Shown in pieces: positions 47,352-54,725 of a stretch of DNA of 64,000 bases; the stretch's first letter is position 1; every line of letters begins with the position of its first letter. The stretch is taken from NCBI RefSeq assembly GCF_000739895.2, contig NZ_BBJS01000030.1, positions 248,001 through 312,000 on the forward strand, written 5' to 3'. Position numbers and translations under genes: made by a program. The notes beneath the pieces were generated by a model. That model worked only from the letters and a program-made list of their open reading frames with translations. It was not told the DNA's origin and ran no database searches. This DNA comes from Sphingomonas paucimobilis NBRC 13935 (GTDB taxonomy: Bacteria > Pseudomonadota > Alphaproteobacteria > Sphingomonadales > Sphingomonadaceae).

Positions 47352-48266
47352 TCAGTCGGCAGTGACGATGACCAGCCAAGGGGTGATCTGCCACACGGTC
47401 GCGCCATGGGCCTGGCGAAGCGCGGCCAGCGCATGATCGGGATGGCGCAGATCATAGACGCCCGTCACATGCCGCCGCATCCCCGCACCGCGCGCGACCA
47501 GCATCCCGACAAACCAGGGGCGAAGCGCTCCGACGACATCGGCCAAGGGGCGATCGGTGACGACAAGCCGCCCGTCCGTCCAACTCGCCACCGTCGATGG
47601 AGGCGCGGCCGATCGGCGATAACGGCCGGCCGCACACTCTACCAAGGCCATGTCGCCGGGCCCCAGATCGGCCGGGCGGAGACCGGCATCGCGGCAAGAC
47701 GCGCGAACTCGCCCCTTGCGCACGGCAATATGCGCCCCGGCGCCTTCGCGTCGCACCTCGAAGGCGGTGCCGAGATCGGTCGCCAGCACATCCCCCGCCA
47801 GCACGCGAAAGGGATGTACCCGGTCATGCCGAACGTCGAAATAGGCGGCGCCCCGCAGCAGTCGCACCCGGCGGTCGCCGATCGCCACGGCGCTCTGCGG
47901 GGCCAGGGTGACGCGGCTGCCATCGGCGAGACGCAGGCTACGCACCTCGCCGGTACCGGTCGTCAGGTCGGCCTGTACGATGGGCAGCACCTCGCGCCCC
48001 AGGAACAACGCCGCGATACAGGCCGCCATGGCAAGCGGCACCAGCATCGGCCAGCGGCGCATGGCAGGAGACGGCGGCGCGAGGCCCGACGTTCCGGCCT
48101 GTCGGATCAGCGCATCGACATGGCCCAGTTCACGCCAGGCCGCGTCCCCTCCGGCCGTCCGCCGCCATTGCCGGAATCGCGCGTGCACATCCTGATCGTC
48201 CGGACGCTCGCGCAACAGGATCATCCAATCCAGCGCTTCGCCCCGATAGCCTTCTCGCTCGCTCAT
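47352..48266 (-). CDS. FecR-family sigma-factor regulator (heme locus)
   Basis: Inner-membrane regulator (304 aa). A cytoplasmic DUF4880-like N-terminus (ALDWMILLRERPDDQDVHAR), one helix (MLVPLAMAACIAALFLG, ~residues 74-90), then a periplasmic FecR domain (LADGSRVTLAPQSAVAI, GAAYFDVRHDRVHPF). The C-terminal segment (DHALAALRQAHGATVWQI) is STN-like, for contact with the receptor. It sits between fecI and the STN receptor in the canonical order. Confidence 0.88.
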   Translation of the reverse strand: MSEREGYRGEALDWMILLRERPDDQDVHARFRQWRRTAGGDAAWRELGHVDALIRQAGTSGLAPPSPAMRRWPMLVPLAMAACIAALFLGREVLPIVQADLTTGTGEVRSLRLADGSRVTLAPQSAVAIGDRRVRLLRGAAYFDVRHDRVHPFRVLAGDVLATDLGTAFEVRREGAGAHIAVRKGRVRASCRDAGLRPADLGPGDMALVECAAGRYRRSAAPPSTVASWTDGRLVVTDRPLADVVGALRPWFVGMLVARGAGMRRHVTGVYDLRHPDHALAALRQAHGATVWQITPWLVIVTAD

Positions 48267-48330
48267 CCGCCCCCCTCCGCCTGTCTTATGCAGAGGGACG
48301 AACGGGACGCCGTCTTTTTCGGCACGGTGC

Positions 48331-48852
48331 TCAATGGCGGGCCGAGCGGAGGCATTGGCGGCACCGCTCCACCCCTTCCCTTACCAGCGCATGGGCGGAG
48401 GAGATCGATACGCCCAGTTCCACCGCGATCTCGCGAAGCGGCGTTCCCGACAGGCGATGCAATTCCACCGCGCGGCGCATGCGTGGTGGCATCCGCCGAA
48501 GCTCGGCCGTCACCAGTGCCAGTTCCTGTCTTGCGATGACGGCGCGGTCCGCTCCGGCGGCGTTGGAGGCCAGTGCCTCGGGATCGTCGGCGGGATCGAG
48601 CGTCATCACCTGCTCGCGGCGCCGCCTCTGCCGATATTCGTCGAGCGCCAGGTTGCGCACCACCCGCCGCAAATAGCCGACCGGCTCGGCGATCCGGATA
48701 TCGACGGCATTTTGCGACAGGCGTATCCACGCCTCTTGCACGACATCCTCCGCCGACGCCATATCGCCGGTCAGCCGCGTCGCCTCGGCGATCAGCCGGC
48801 GACGCTGCCCGGCGAACAGCGCCAGCAGGCGGGCGGGCCGGTTCTTCACCAT
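48331..48852 (-). CDS. FecI-type ECF sigma factor (heme locus)
   Basis: Sigma factor (173 aa) expected to drive the heme operon when the receptor is loaded. Region 2 contains MASAEDVVQEAWIRLSQNA and YLRRVVRNLALDEY; region 4 has PLREIAVELGVSISSAHALV. The start at 48852 gives the normal length. A Fur-box-like site lies ~260 bases upstream, and a short possible ORF lies between them. This is the A. baumannii-like order: fecI, fecR, receptor, hemophore, Slam, tonB, hemO. Confidence 0.87.
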   Translation of the reverse strand: MVKNRPARLLALFAGQRRRLIAEATRLTGDMASAEDVVQEAWIRLSQNAVDIRIAEPVGYLRRVVRNLALDEYRQRRRREQVMTLDPADDPEALASNAAGADRAVIARQELALVTAELRRMPPRMRRAVELHRLSGTPLREIAVELGVSISSAHALVREGVERCRQCLRSARH

Positions 48853-48873
48853 TGCCGCGCCTCGGCCATGGGA

Positions 48874-49029
48874 TCACCCGACCGGATGGACAGCCGACAT
48901 CGCCTGCGTCCGCCCAATTGCGAACACGACGATCCCGGTATCCCATAGCGCATCACCCCCGCCATCCTGGTTCAGCGCGGCGATAGGCGCTGCCGATAGC
49001 AGCAGAGCGATGGTGCGATGCTTATCCAT
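48874..49029 (-). CDS. Possible 51-aa leader ORF before fecI
   Basis: Open frame starting MDKHRTIALLLSAAPIAALN, with a signal-peptide-like N-terminus and a GGGGAAAC ribosome site immediately in front. It ends 21 bases before fecI and lies between a Fur-box-like site and the sigma factor. Unrecognised; it could be a small exported protein or a coupling/leader peptide, or chance in GC-rich DNA. Confidence 0.4.
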   Translation of the reverse strand: MDKHRTIALLLSAAPIAALNQDGGGDALWDTGIVVFAIGRTQAMSAVHPVG

Positions 49030-49108
49030 GTTTCCCCGATTGGCATGCGTCACGCTTGCCGAGCATATTCTTGATCACGCTCTCCAAGGGGCGGCTACAT
49101 TCTCCGTT

Positions 49109-49125
49109 AATGCGAGTCAATCTCA
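49109..49125 (-). promoter_or_regulatory. Candidate Fur box upstream of fecI
   Basis: On the minus strand TGAGATTGACTCGCATT, close to the TGAGAATGATTCGCATT form of alphaproteobacterial Fur/iron boxes. It is ~80 bases before the possible leader ORF and ~256 before fecI. Confidence 0.55.
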
Positions 49126-49256
49126 TCAATGCCGACAGGGCTTGGCCGATTATCGGACTGAGGAGCATTCTCTAGCCGATCGCCTATCGATCCTACGGGA
49201 CTGTAAAATGGAACACAGGCTCGCAAGCATCGCCAGCCATGCCAGCCGCCGGGGTC

Positions 49257-49319
49257 CATGCACGGAGGGGCCGCCGCCGCCCAAGAATAGGCGGCACCCC
49301 TCCGTGCATGCTTGGCATG
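49257..49319. repeat. Palindromic intergenic repeat related to the one at 31.1 kb
   Basis: CATGCACGGAGGGG (49257-49270) and CCCCTCCGTGCATG (49297-49310) are perfect 14-bp arms, followed by a CATGC-TTG-GCATG palindrome and TCCCC. The right half shares CCCCTCC, CATGCTT and GCATG, TCCCC in order with the 31.2 kb element. It could also act as the terminator of the sulfide operon. Confidence 0.7.
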
Positions 49320-49380
49320 TTCCCCGTGAACCGGAAAATTTCGGGGCCTTCGGATGAATGTCGATCGGTGCTTGCCGGGA

Positions 49381-50163
49381 TCAGAGCGCGCTTCCGCTCC
49401 GCCACAGCATATAGGCCGCGACGACGAAGATCAGGATCGCGAACACGGTGGTCAGCGCCCCCCGGCTCTCCGACAAGCGGCGCGCCGCCGCCAGGCCCAC
49501 CAGCCCGCCGGCGATACCGCCCGCGATGAACACACCGGCCAGCGGCCAGTCGACCATCCCCGACCAGGCATAGTTAAACGCCGTCGTCAGACCGAAGGCG
49601 GCGACCGCGACCAGAGAGGTGCCGACCGCATTGAGCATTGGCATCCGCGTCGCCCCGATCAGGCCGGGCACGATCAGGAAGCCGCCGCCAATCCCGAAAA
49701 AGCCGGAGAAGATGCCGGTGACGAGGCCGAAGCCCAGCACCTTGGGCGCATTCTCCCGATTGCATTGCGCACCCGGCACGCCTTCCGCCTTGCGACCGCG
49801 CAGCATGACGATGCCGACCGCCACCATGACCAGCGCGAACAGAAACAGCAGATGCGTGCCGTCAAAGGCCTTTCCCGCCGTCGATCCGGCAAAGGCCCCG
49901 GCGATTCCCGCCGCCGCATACATGCCGCCGCAGCGCCATTTGACCGTCCCGGCCCGGGCATGACCGATCAGCCCGGTTGCGGCATTGACGGCCACCGCCA
50001 AGGCGCTGGTGCCGATCGCGACATGCGCGCTGGGCACGCCGACCAGATAGACCATCAGCGGCACCGCCAGGATCGAGCCACCGCCCCCAACCAGCCCCAG
50101 GGTGAAGCCGACCAGGCCGCCCGAAAAGCCGCCCAGCAGATATTGGATCGGCTCCAGCATCAT
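49381..50163 (-). CDS. TauE/SafE-family sulfite/organosulfonate exporter
   Basis: Membrane transporter (260 aa, ~8 helices). GGFSGGLVGFTLGLVGGGGS and VTGIFSGFFGIGGGFLIVPG are the two inverted-repeat glycine motifs of the TauE/SafE (DUF81) family. The start at 50163 overlaps the SQR stop in ATGA. As the last gene of the sulfide operon it would export sulfite or a related sulfur oxyanion made by persulfide dioxygenase (inference by context). Confidence 0.88.
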   Translation of the reverse strand: MMLEPIQYLLGGFSGGLVGFTLGLVGGGGSILAVPLMVYLVGVPSAHVAIGTSALAVAVNAATGLIGHARAGTVKWRCGGMYAAAGIAGAFAGSTAGKAFDGTHLLFLFALVMVAVGIVMLRGRKAEGVPGAQCNRENAPKVLGFGLVTGIFSGFFGIGGGFLIVPGLIGATRMPMLNAVGTSLVAVAAFGLTTAFNYAWSGMVDWPLAGVFIAGGIAGGLVGLAAARRLSESRGALTTVFAILIFVVAAYMLWRSGSAL

Positions 50164-51815
50164 GACGCGGCACCGATCCGATGCGGCCGGGCGAGCAGTT
50201 CGCGCCCTTTCAGCATCCCCTGCCAGTAAAGCGGAGGCAGCATCCTTTCCTTCAGGAACCAGGCCGCCCGCGTCGGACGCGCCCCGTCGACCAGCCATTT
50301 GGGGAAGGTCGGGAGCAGCTTGCCGCCATAGCCGAACTCGGCCAGCACGATCTTGCCCCGCTCGACGGTCAGCGGGCATGAGCCATAGCCGTCATAATCG
50401 GCGGCCGGCGGCTTGCCCTCCAGCGCGGCGAGAACGTTGACCGCAACGACCGGCGCCTGCTGCCGAGCGGCAGCCGCCGTCTTGGCGTTGCTGGTCCCCG
50501 CCCCGTCACCCAGGGCGAAGACATCGTCATAGCGTTTGTGGCGCAGCGTCGCCTCATCGACGTCGATGAAACCGCTCGGTGCGGCCAGCGGGCTCTTCGC
50601 CACCCAGTCATGCGAGACATGGGGTGGAACGACATGCAGCATGTCGAAGGCCCGCTCGATCGTCTCGGTCCTGCCGTCCCGCTTGCACTCAAAGGTCGCG
50701 ACACGGCGCGCGCCATCCACGGCGACCAGATTGGATTCCAGCCGCAGGTCGATGCCATAGCGCGCGATATAGTCCATCAGCGCCGGCACATAGGTCGACA
50801 CCCCGAACAGCACCGCGCCGGCATTGTGGAACTCGACATCGATCCCGGGCAACAGGCCGGCGCGGCGCCAGATATCGCAGGACAGATACATCGCCTTTTG
50901 CGGCGCGCCAGCGCATTTGATCGGCATCGGCGGCTGGCTGAACAAAGCGCGGCCGCTCGTCATCTCCTGTACCAGCCGGTGCGTATAGGGAGCCAGATCA
51001 TAAAGGTAATTGGAGGTGACGCCGTTCCGCCCCAGCGTGTCCTCCAGCCCGGCAATGGCCTCCCACGCCAGCCGCAGGCCGGGGGCGGCAACCAGGACGC
51101 GGTAGGTCAGCATGCGCCCGTCCGCCAACGCGACCGCATGGCGGTCCGGATCGAAACCCGTCGCGGCGACCTGCAGCCAGGTGACGCCCTTGGGCATCAC
51201 ATCCGCCTCGGCACGCCGCGTATCCTGGGCGCGGAAGACCCCGGCCCCCACCAATGTCCAACCGGGCTGGTAATAATGGTCCTGCGCCGGGTCGACGATG
51301 GCGATGGTCAGCCGGGCGTTGCGCTTCAGGATGCTCGCCGCCGTCGCGATCCCCGCCGAGCCGCCACCGACGATCACCACGTCGAAACTGGCACTCGGCG
51401 ATGGAGCGCGCAATCTGGGGGCCAGCGCGGCCAGATCATAGCCCGCGGCGGCCGCCTTATCGATCAGCCTATCGGCCGAGCCTTGCCCCGCCTTGGACAG
51501 CGCCCACAAGGTCGCCGAGCGCATGCCGCTGCGGCAAAAGGCGAGGATCGGCTTGGGCAGGGTTTCCAGCGCCTGCGCCATCGCCGCGCTGTCGATGGGC
51601 GTCGCCTTGCCGGGAGCGATGGGGATATGGGTGAAGGTCAGGCCATGACGTTCGGCCTCGGCCCGAATGGCATCGGCGGTGAGTTGCCCGGCCTCCTCTT
51701 CATCGGGTCGGTTCGAGATGATCGACCGATAGCCCTGTCGTGCGGCCTCGGCCACGTCGTCCAGCGTGATCTGCGGCGAGACGGCGATGCCGTCATCCAG
51801 GGGTTTGAACGCCAT
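50160..51815 (-). CDS. DUF442 phosphatase-like/sulfide:quinone oxidoreductase-like fusion
   Basis: Two-domain protein (551 aa). Residues ~1-110 are a tyrosine-phosphatase-like DUF442 domain with FCRSGMRSA (Cys94, Arg99), proposed by family to act in persulfide handling. Residues ~145-551 are an FAD oxidoreductase of the SQR type: VIVGGGSAGIATAA binds FAD, MPIKCAGAPQKAMYLSCD carries two catalytic-type cysteines, and FALGDGAGTSNAKTAAAARQ is the second flavin motif. It would oxidise sulfide to persulfide with electrons to quinone. The fusion recurs in BigR-type operons. Confidence 0.88.
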   Translation of the reverse strand: MAFKPLDDGIAVSPQITLDDVAEAARQGYRSIISNRPDEEEAGQLTADAIRAEAERHGLTFTHIPIAPGKATPIDSAAMAQALETLPKPILAFCRSGMRSATLWALSKAGQGSADRLIDKAAAAGYDLAALAPRLRAPSPSASFDVVIVGGGSAGIATAASILKRNARLTIAIVDPAQDHYYQPGWTLVGAGVFRAQDTRRAEADVMPKGVTWLQVAATGFDPDRHAVALADGRMLTYRVLVAAPGLRLAWEAIAGLEDTLGRNGVTSNYLYDLAPYTHRLVQEMTSGRALFSQPPMPIKCAGAPQKAMYLSCDIWRRAGLLPGIDVEFHNAGAVLFGVSTYVPALMDYIARYGIDLRLESNLVAVDGARRVATFECKRDGRTETIERAFDMLHVVPPHVSHDWVAKSPLAAPSGFIDVDEATLRHKRYDDVFALGDGAGTSNAKTAAAARQQAPVVAVNVLAALEGKPPAADYDGYGSCPLTVERGKIVLAEFGYGGKLLPTFPKWLVDGARPTRAAWFLKERMLPPLYWQGMLKGRELLARPHRIGAAS

Positions 51816-51834
51816 GTCGCTCTCCCATCCTTTG

Positions 51835-52251
51835 CTATTTTGCAGGCGGCAGCAGGCGGAACAGCCCGAAGCCGATCGTCATGAAGATGATGAAGATCAG
51901 CGCCGGCCCGGGCGCGATCGCCAGCGCGGCGACGGCCGGACCGGGGCATAGCCCGGCCAGTCCCCAGCCGATCCCGAACAGGACCGCACCACCCACCAGC
52001 CGTGCGTCGATCGGTCGCGTCGGTGGCAGATGGAAGGCATCCGCCATCATCGGCCGGGCCCTTCGCCGAACGATCGCCCAGGCCACCGCCATCGGCACGA
52101 GCGCGCCGCCCATCACGAACGCCAAGGTCGGGTCCCACGCGCCCGTCACGTCCAGAAAAGCCTGCACCCGCGCCGGATCGACCATCCCCGACAGGGCCAG
52201 CCCCATGCCGAACAGGATCCCGCTGGCCAGCGCGACGAGAAACTGCCGCAT
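51835..52251 (-). CDS. YeeE/YedE half-transporter (second copy)
   Basis: Small membrane protein (138 aa, ~4 helices). FGMGLALSGMVDPARVQAFL and FGIGWGLAGLCPGPAVAAL, with the conserved LCPGP cysteine loop, match the YeeE/YedE family of thiosulfate/sulfur importers. Starts one base into the preceding gene's stop (TGATG). With its partner it forms the two halves of one channel. Confidence 0.87.
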   Translation of the reverse strand: MRQFLVALASGILFGMGLALSGMVDPARVQAFLDVTGAWDPTLAFVMGGALVPMAVAWAIVRRRARPMMADAFHLPPTRPIDARLVGGAVLFGIGWGLAGLCPGPAVAALAIAPGPALIFIIFMTIGFGLFRLLPPAK

Positions 52252-52688
52252 CACGCCACCCATCCGACCGAGCGAAGCACCGCCACCGTCGCGATACCCG
52301 CCGCCATGAAGGCCAGCGTCGCGACCATTGATCGCGGCGACAGGCGCGCCATGCCGACTACGCCATGCCCACTGGTACAGCCCGAACCGAGCCGTGTACC
52401 GAACCCGACGATCAGCCCCGCCACCGCCAGCAGAGCCCAGGAGTCCGGGAAATGCGACGGCGCACCGACCAGCCATGCGGCGATTCCCGCGCCGATCGGC
52501 AGTCCGAGCGTGAAGGCGATGGCGACCCCGCGCGGCGCGCCGGTGCTCGCCAGCCCGGCGGCGCGAGTGAACATCCCGCTGCACCCCGCGACCCGGCCAT
52601 TGCCCAGCAGCATCAGCGCCGCCGCCAGGCCGATCAGCAGCCCGCCGACCAGCCCATGCATCGGCATCGCGTGAGGAAAGCCCGGCAT
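52251..52688 (-). CDS. YeeE/YedE half-transporter (first copy)
   Basis: Membrane protein (145 aa, ~4 helices). NGRVAGCSGMFTRAAG and GFGTRLGSGCTSGHGVVGMA carry the cysteine motifs of YeeE/YedE proteins. The ATG at 52688 overlaps the persulfide-dioxygenase stop by one base; an upstream GTG one codon earlier is the alternative. Paired with the next gene for sulfur-compound transport. Confidence 0.87.
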   Translation of the reverse strand: MPGFPHAMPMHGLVGGLLIGLAAALMLLGNGRVAGCSGMFTRAAGLASTGAPRGVAIAFTLGLPIGAGIAAWLVGAPSHFPDSWALLAVAGLIVGFGTRLGSGCTSGHGVVGMARLSPRSMVATLAFMAAGIATVAVLRSVGWVA

Positions 52689-53611
52689 CACAGCACGTCC
52701 AGAGGGATGCGCATATAGCGGGTGCCATTGTCCTCCGCCGGGGGTAGCTTGCCGCCGCGCATATTCACCTGGATCGATGGCAGGATCAGCCGTGGCATAG
52801 CCAATGTCGCGTCGCGTGCCTCACGCATCGCGACGAACGCGTCCTCGCTCACCCCGTCATGGACATGGACGTTACCGGAGCGCTGCGCGGCGACGGTCGT
52901 CTCCCAGGCATAGACGCCGCGCCCCGGCGCCTTATAGTCATGGCATAGAAACAACCGAGTCTGCGGCGGCAGGCTCAGCAGGCGGCGGATCGAGCGATAG
53001 AGCTGCCGCGCATCGCCGCCCGGGAAATCGGCCCGCGCCGTCCCATAGTCCGGCATGAACAAGGTGTCGCCGATAAAGGCGGCATCACCGATGATGAAGG
53101 CCATGTCGGCCGGCGTATGGCCCGGGACATGAAGCGCCACCCCTTCGAGATTGCCGACCATGAACCGATCGCCATCAGCGAACAGATGATCGAAATCGGA
53201 CCCGTCGCGCGCGAACTCGGTGCCCGCGTTGAACAGCTTGCCAAAGACATTCTGCACCTGGGTGATCGCACTGCCGATCCCCAGTTTTCCGCCCAGCTTT
53301 TGCTGAAGATAGGGCGCCGCGGACAGGTGATCGGCATGGACATGCGTCTCCAGCAGCCAGTCGATCGTCAGTTCCTGTTCGTGGACATAGGCCAGGATCG
53401 GATCCGCCGGTGCGGGGGTCGTGCGACCGGCGGCGGGGTCGAACCCCAGCACGCTGTCGATGATCGCCGCCCGCCCCGTCTGTGGATCGGACACGACATA
53501 GCTGACCGTGTTGGTGGCCTCATCGAAGAAGGATCGCACGCGGGGCGTGGTCCGCGTGGAAACCGCGCTTCCGATCTGGCGCGAGGCGATCTCCCGTGTG
53601 ACGTCGAACAC
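52688..53611 (-). CDS. Persulfide dioxygenase-like metallo-beta-lactamase-fold protein
   Basis: Predicted non-heme iron persulfide dioxygenase (307 aa). THVHADHLSAAPYLQQKLGG is the metal motif of the Blh/ETHE1 group, HVPGHTPADMAF supplies the next histidine, and FLCHDYKAPGRG the third. The start is GTG at 53611 behind TGGAGGTGTAA. First gene of the operon that continues into YeeE/YedE, DUF442-SQR and TauE, so it would oxidise persulfide sulfur to sulfite. Confidence 0.88.
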   Translation of the reverse strand: MFDVTREIASRQIGSAVSTRTTPRVRSFFDEATNTVSYVVSDPQTGRAAIIDSVLGFDPAAGRTTPAPADPILAYVHEQELTIDWLLETHVHADHLSAAPYLQQKLGGKLGIGSAITQVQNVFGKLFNAGTEFARDGSDFDHLFADGDRFMVGNLEGVALHVPGHTPADMAFIIGDAAFIGDTLFMPDYGTARADFPGGDARQLYRSIRRLLSLPPQTRLFLCHDYKAPGRGVYAWETTVAAQRSGNVHVHDGVSEDAFVAMREARDATLAMPRLILPSIQVNMRGGKLPPAEDNGTRYMRIPLDVL

Positions 53612-53634
53612 TTACACCTCCATTGTCTTTCACT

Positions 53635-53642
53635 TTACGTAA
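53635..53642. promoter_or_regulatory. Candidate operator core TTACGTAA in the sulfide divergent spacer
   Basis: Palindrome TTACGTAA within the near-dyad ACTTTACGTAAGTA, in the 79-base AT-rich spacer between the persulfide dioxygenase and peroxiredoxin genes, followed by GTATGTATGTATG. Likely binding site of the ArsR protein encoded nearby. Confidence 0.5.
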
Positions 53643-53690
53643 GTATGTATGTATGTTGCGTCAAGGCGTTTCCGCTGGCATGGCAGGTCC

Positions 53691-54308
53691 ATGGACGCCC
53701 CTTATCCCTTCAGGCCGCTTCGCATCGGCGACCCCGCGCCCGCCTTCACCGCGCGCACCACGCATGGCGAGGTCAGCCTCGACCAGTATCGCGGACGCTG
53801 GCTGATGTTCTTTTCGCATCCGGCGGACTTCACCCCAGTGTGCACGAGCGAGTTCATCGCCCTGTCCAAGGCCGCACCGATGTTCGAGGCGATGGATTGC
53901 GCATTGCTCGGCCTGTCGGTCGACAGCCTCTATTCGCATGTCGCCTGGGTGCGGGCGATCCAGGCGCTAACGGGAATCGAAATCCCGTTCCCGGTGGTCG
54001 AAGACCCGTCCATGGCGGTAGGCCGCGCCTATGGCATGATCGATGCGCATGCGACCGACTCGTCGGCCGTCCGCGCGACCTATTTCATCGATCCCGATGG
54101 CATCATCCAGGCGACCAACTGGTATCCGATGCAGGTCGGCCGTTGCGTCGAAGAGATGCTGCGCACCATGCAGGCGCTGCGGCGCACGGCGGATGGAAGC
54201 GTGTTGACGCCCGCCTGCTGGCGACCGGGGGACGACATCCTCCTGCCCCCCTCGCTGCCGACCGACGACTCGCCCGACTGGTTCCACCGGCTGCGACCCG
54301 ACGCATGA
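53691..54308 (+). CDS. 1-Cys peroxiredoxin (Prx6/AhpC-TSA family)
   Basis: Thiol peroxidase (205 aa). SHPADFTPVCTSEF contains the peroxidatic Cys51. The C-terminal extension and the PFPVVEDPSMAVGRAYGM segment match the Prx6 group. The ATG at 53691 (MDAPYPFRPLRIGDPAP) has GGCAGGT in front and is preferred to the longer reading at 53649. It overlaps the ArsR gene by 4 bases and is divergent from the persulfide operon, consistent with defence against peroxide or sulfane sulfur. Confidence 0.87.
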   Translation: MDAPYPFRPLRIGDPAPAFTARTTHGEVSLDQYRGRWLMFFSHPADFTPVCTSEFIALSKAAPMFEAMDCALLGLSVDSLYSHVAWVRAIQALTGIEIPFPVVEDPSMAVGRAYGMIDAHATDSSAVRATYFIDPDGIIQATNWYPMQVGRCVEEMLRTMQALRRTADGSVLTPACWRPGDDILLPPSLPTDDSPDWFHRLRPDA

Positions 54309-54682
54309 GCGAGCGCCTTCCCCGTTCCGATGCCGATGCAATCGCCGAGCAGTTGCGTATCTTCGCGCAGCCGCAGCGGCTGATGATCCTCGCCGAACTG
54401 CTCGGGGGCGAGCGTTCGGTCGGCGAGATCGAGGCGGCGACCGCGATCGGTCAGCCTGCGCTCAGCCAGCAACTGGCCGAACTGCGCCGCGCCGCGCTGG
54501 TCGACACGCGGCGCGAGGCGCGGATGATCTTCTACAGCATCGCCGATACGGATGTGGAGGCCCGCGTCCGCGCATTGCTTTCCGTCTTTGACAGCGGCTT
54601 TGCCGCCCCCCGCCCCGCGACGCGGCCGCCCAGCACCCGGCCCTCGCTGGTCGGCGCGGCCTCCTTCGCACGGATCGGCTAG
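54305..54682 (+). CDS. ArsR-family regulator without cysteines (BigR-like position)
   Basis: Winged-helix repressor (125 aa). AEQLRIFAQPQRLMILAELL and QPALSQQLAELRRAALVDTR carry the ArsR fold. In the same position BigR/SqrR proteins of other bacteria use two cysteines to sense persulfide, but this protein has none, so another sensing mode or partner must apply. It overlaps the peroxiredoxin in ATGA. Likely regulates both divergent operons. Confidence 0.85.
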   Translation: MSERLPRSDADAIAEQLRIFAQPQRLMILAELLGGERSVGEIEAATAIGQPALSQQLAELRRAALVDTRREARMIFYSIADTDVEARVRALLSVFDSGFAAPRPATRPPSTRPSLVGAASFARIG

Positions 54683-54701
54683 CGCGCTTTCCGCCTAGCC
54701 G
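54676..54701. terminator. Weak hairpin between ArsR and fucosidase genes
   Basis: CGGCTAG and CTAGCCG, 7-bp arms with a 12-base loop that includes the ArsR stop codon, in the gap between two convergent genes. No U-tract. Confidence 0.4.
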
Positions 54702-54725
54702 TAGGGGAACGGCCCGCTGCCGTTG

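Larger units (their letters stand above)
49030..49380. other. 351-base intergenic region between heme and sulfide loci
   Basis: No convincing gene on either strand. It holds a Fur-box-like site (49109-49125) on the fecI side and a long palindromic repeat (49257-49319) on the TauE side. The heme operon transcribes away from it and the TauE gene runs toward it. Confidence 0.6.

Noticed and set aside
49354..50229. Plus-strand ORF opposite TauE
   Set aside because: Shadow of a clear TauE/SafE membrane protein.
53117..54682. 521-codon plus-strand ORF spanning the sulfide spacer
   Set aside because: Only its last 125 codons (ArsR) are real; the start lies in antisense of the persulfide dioxygenase and in the spacer.
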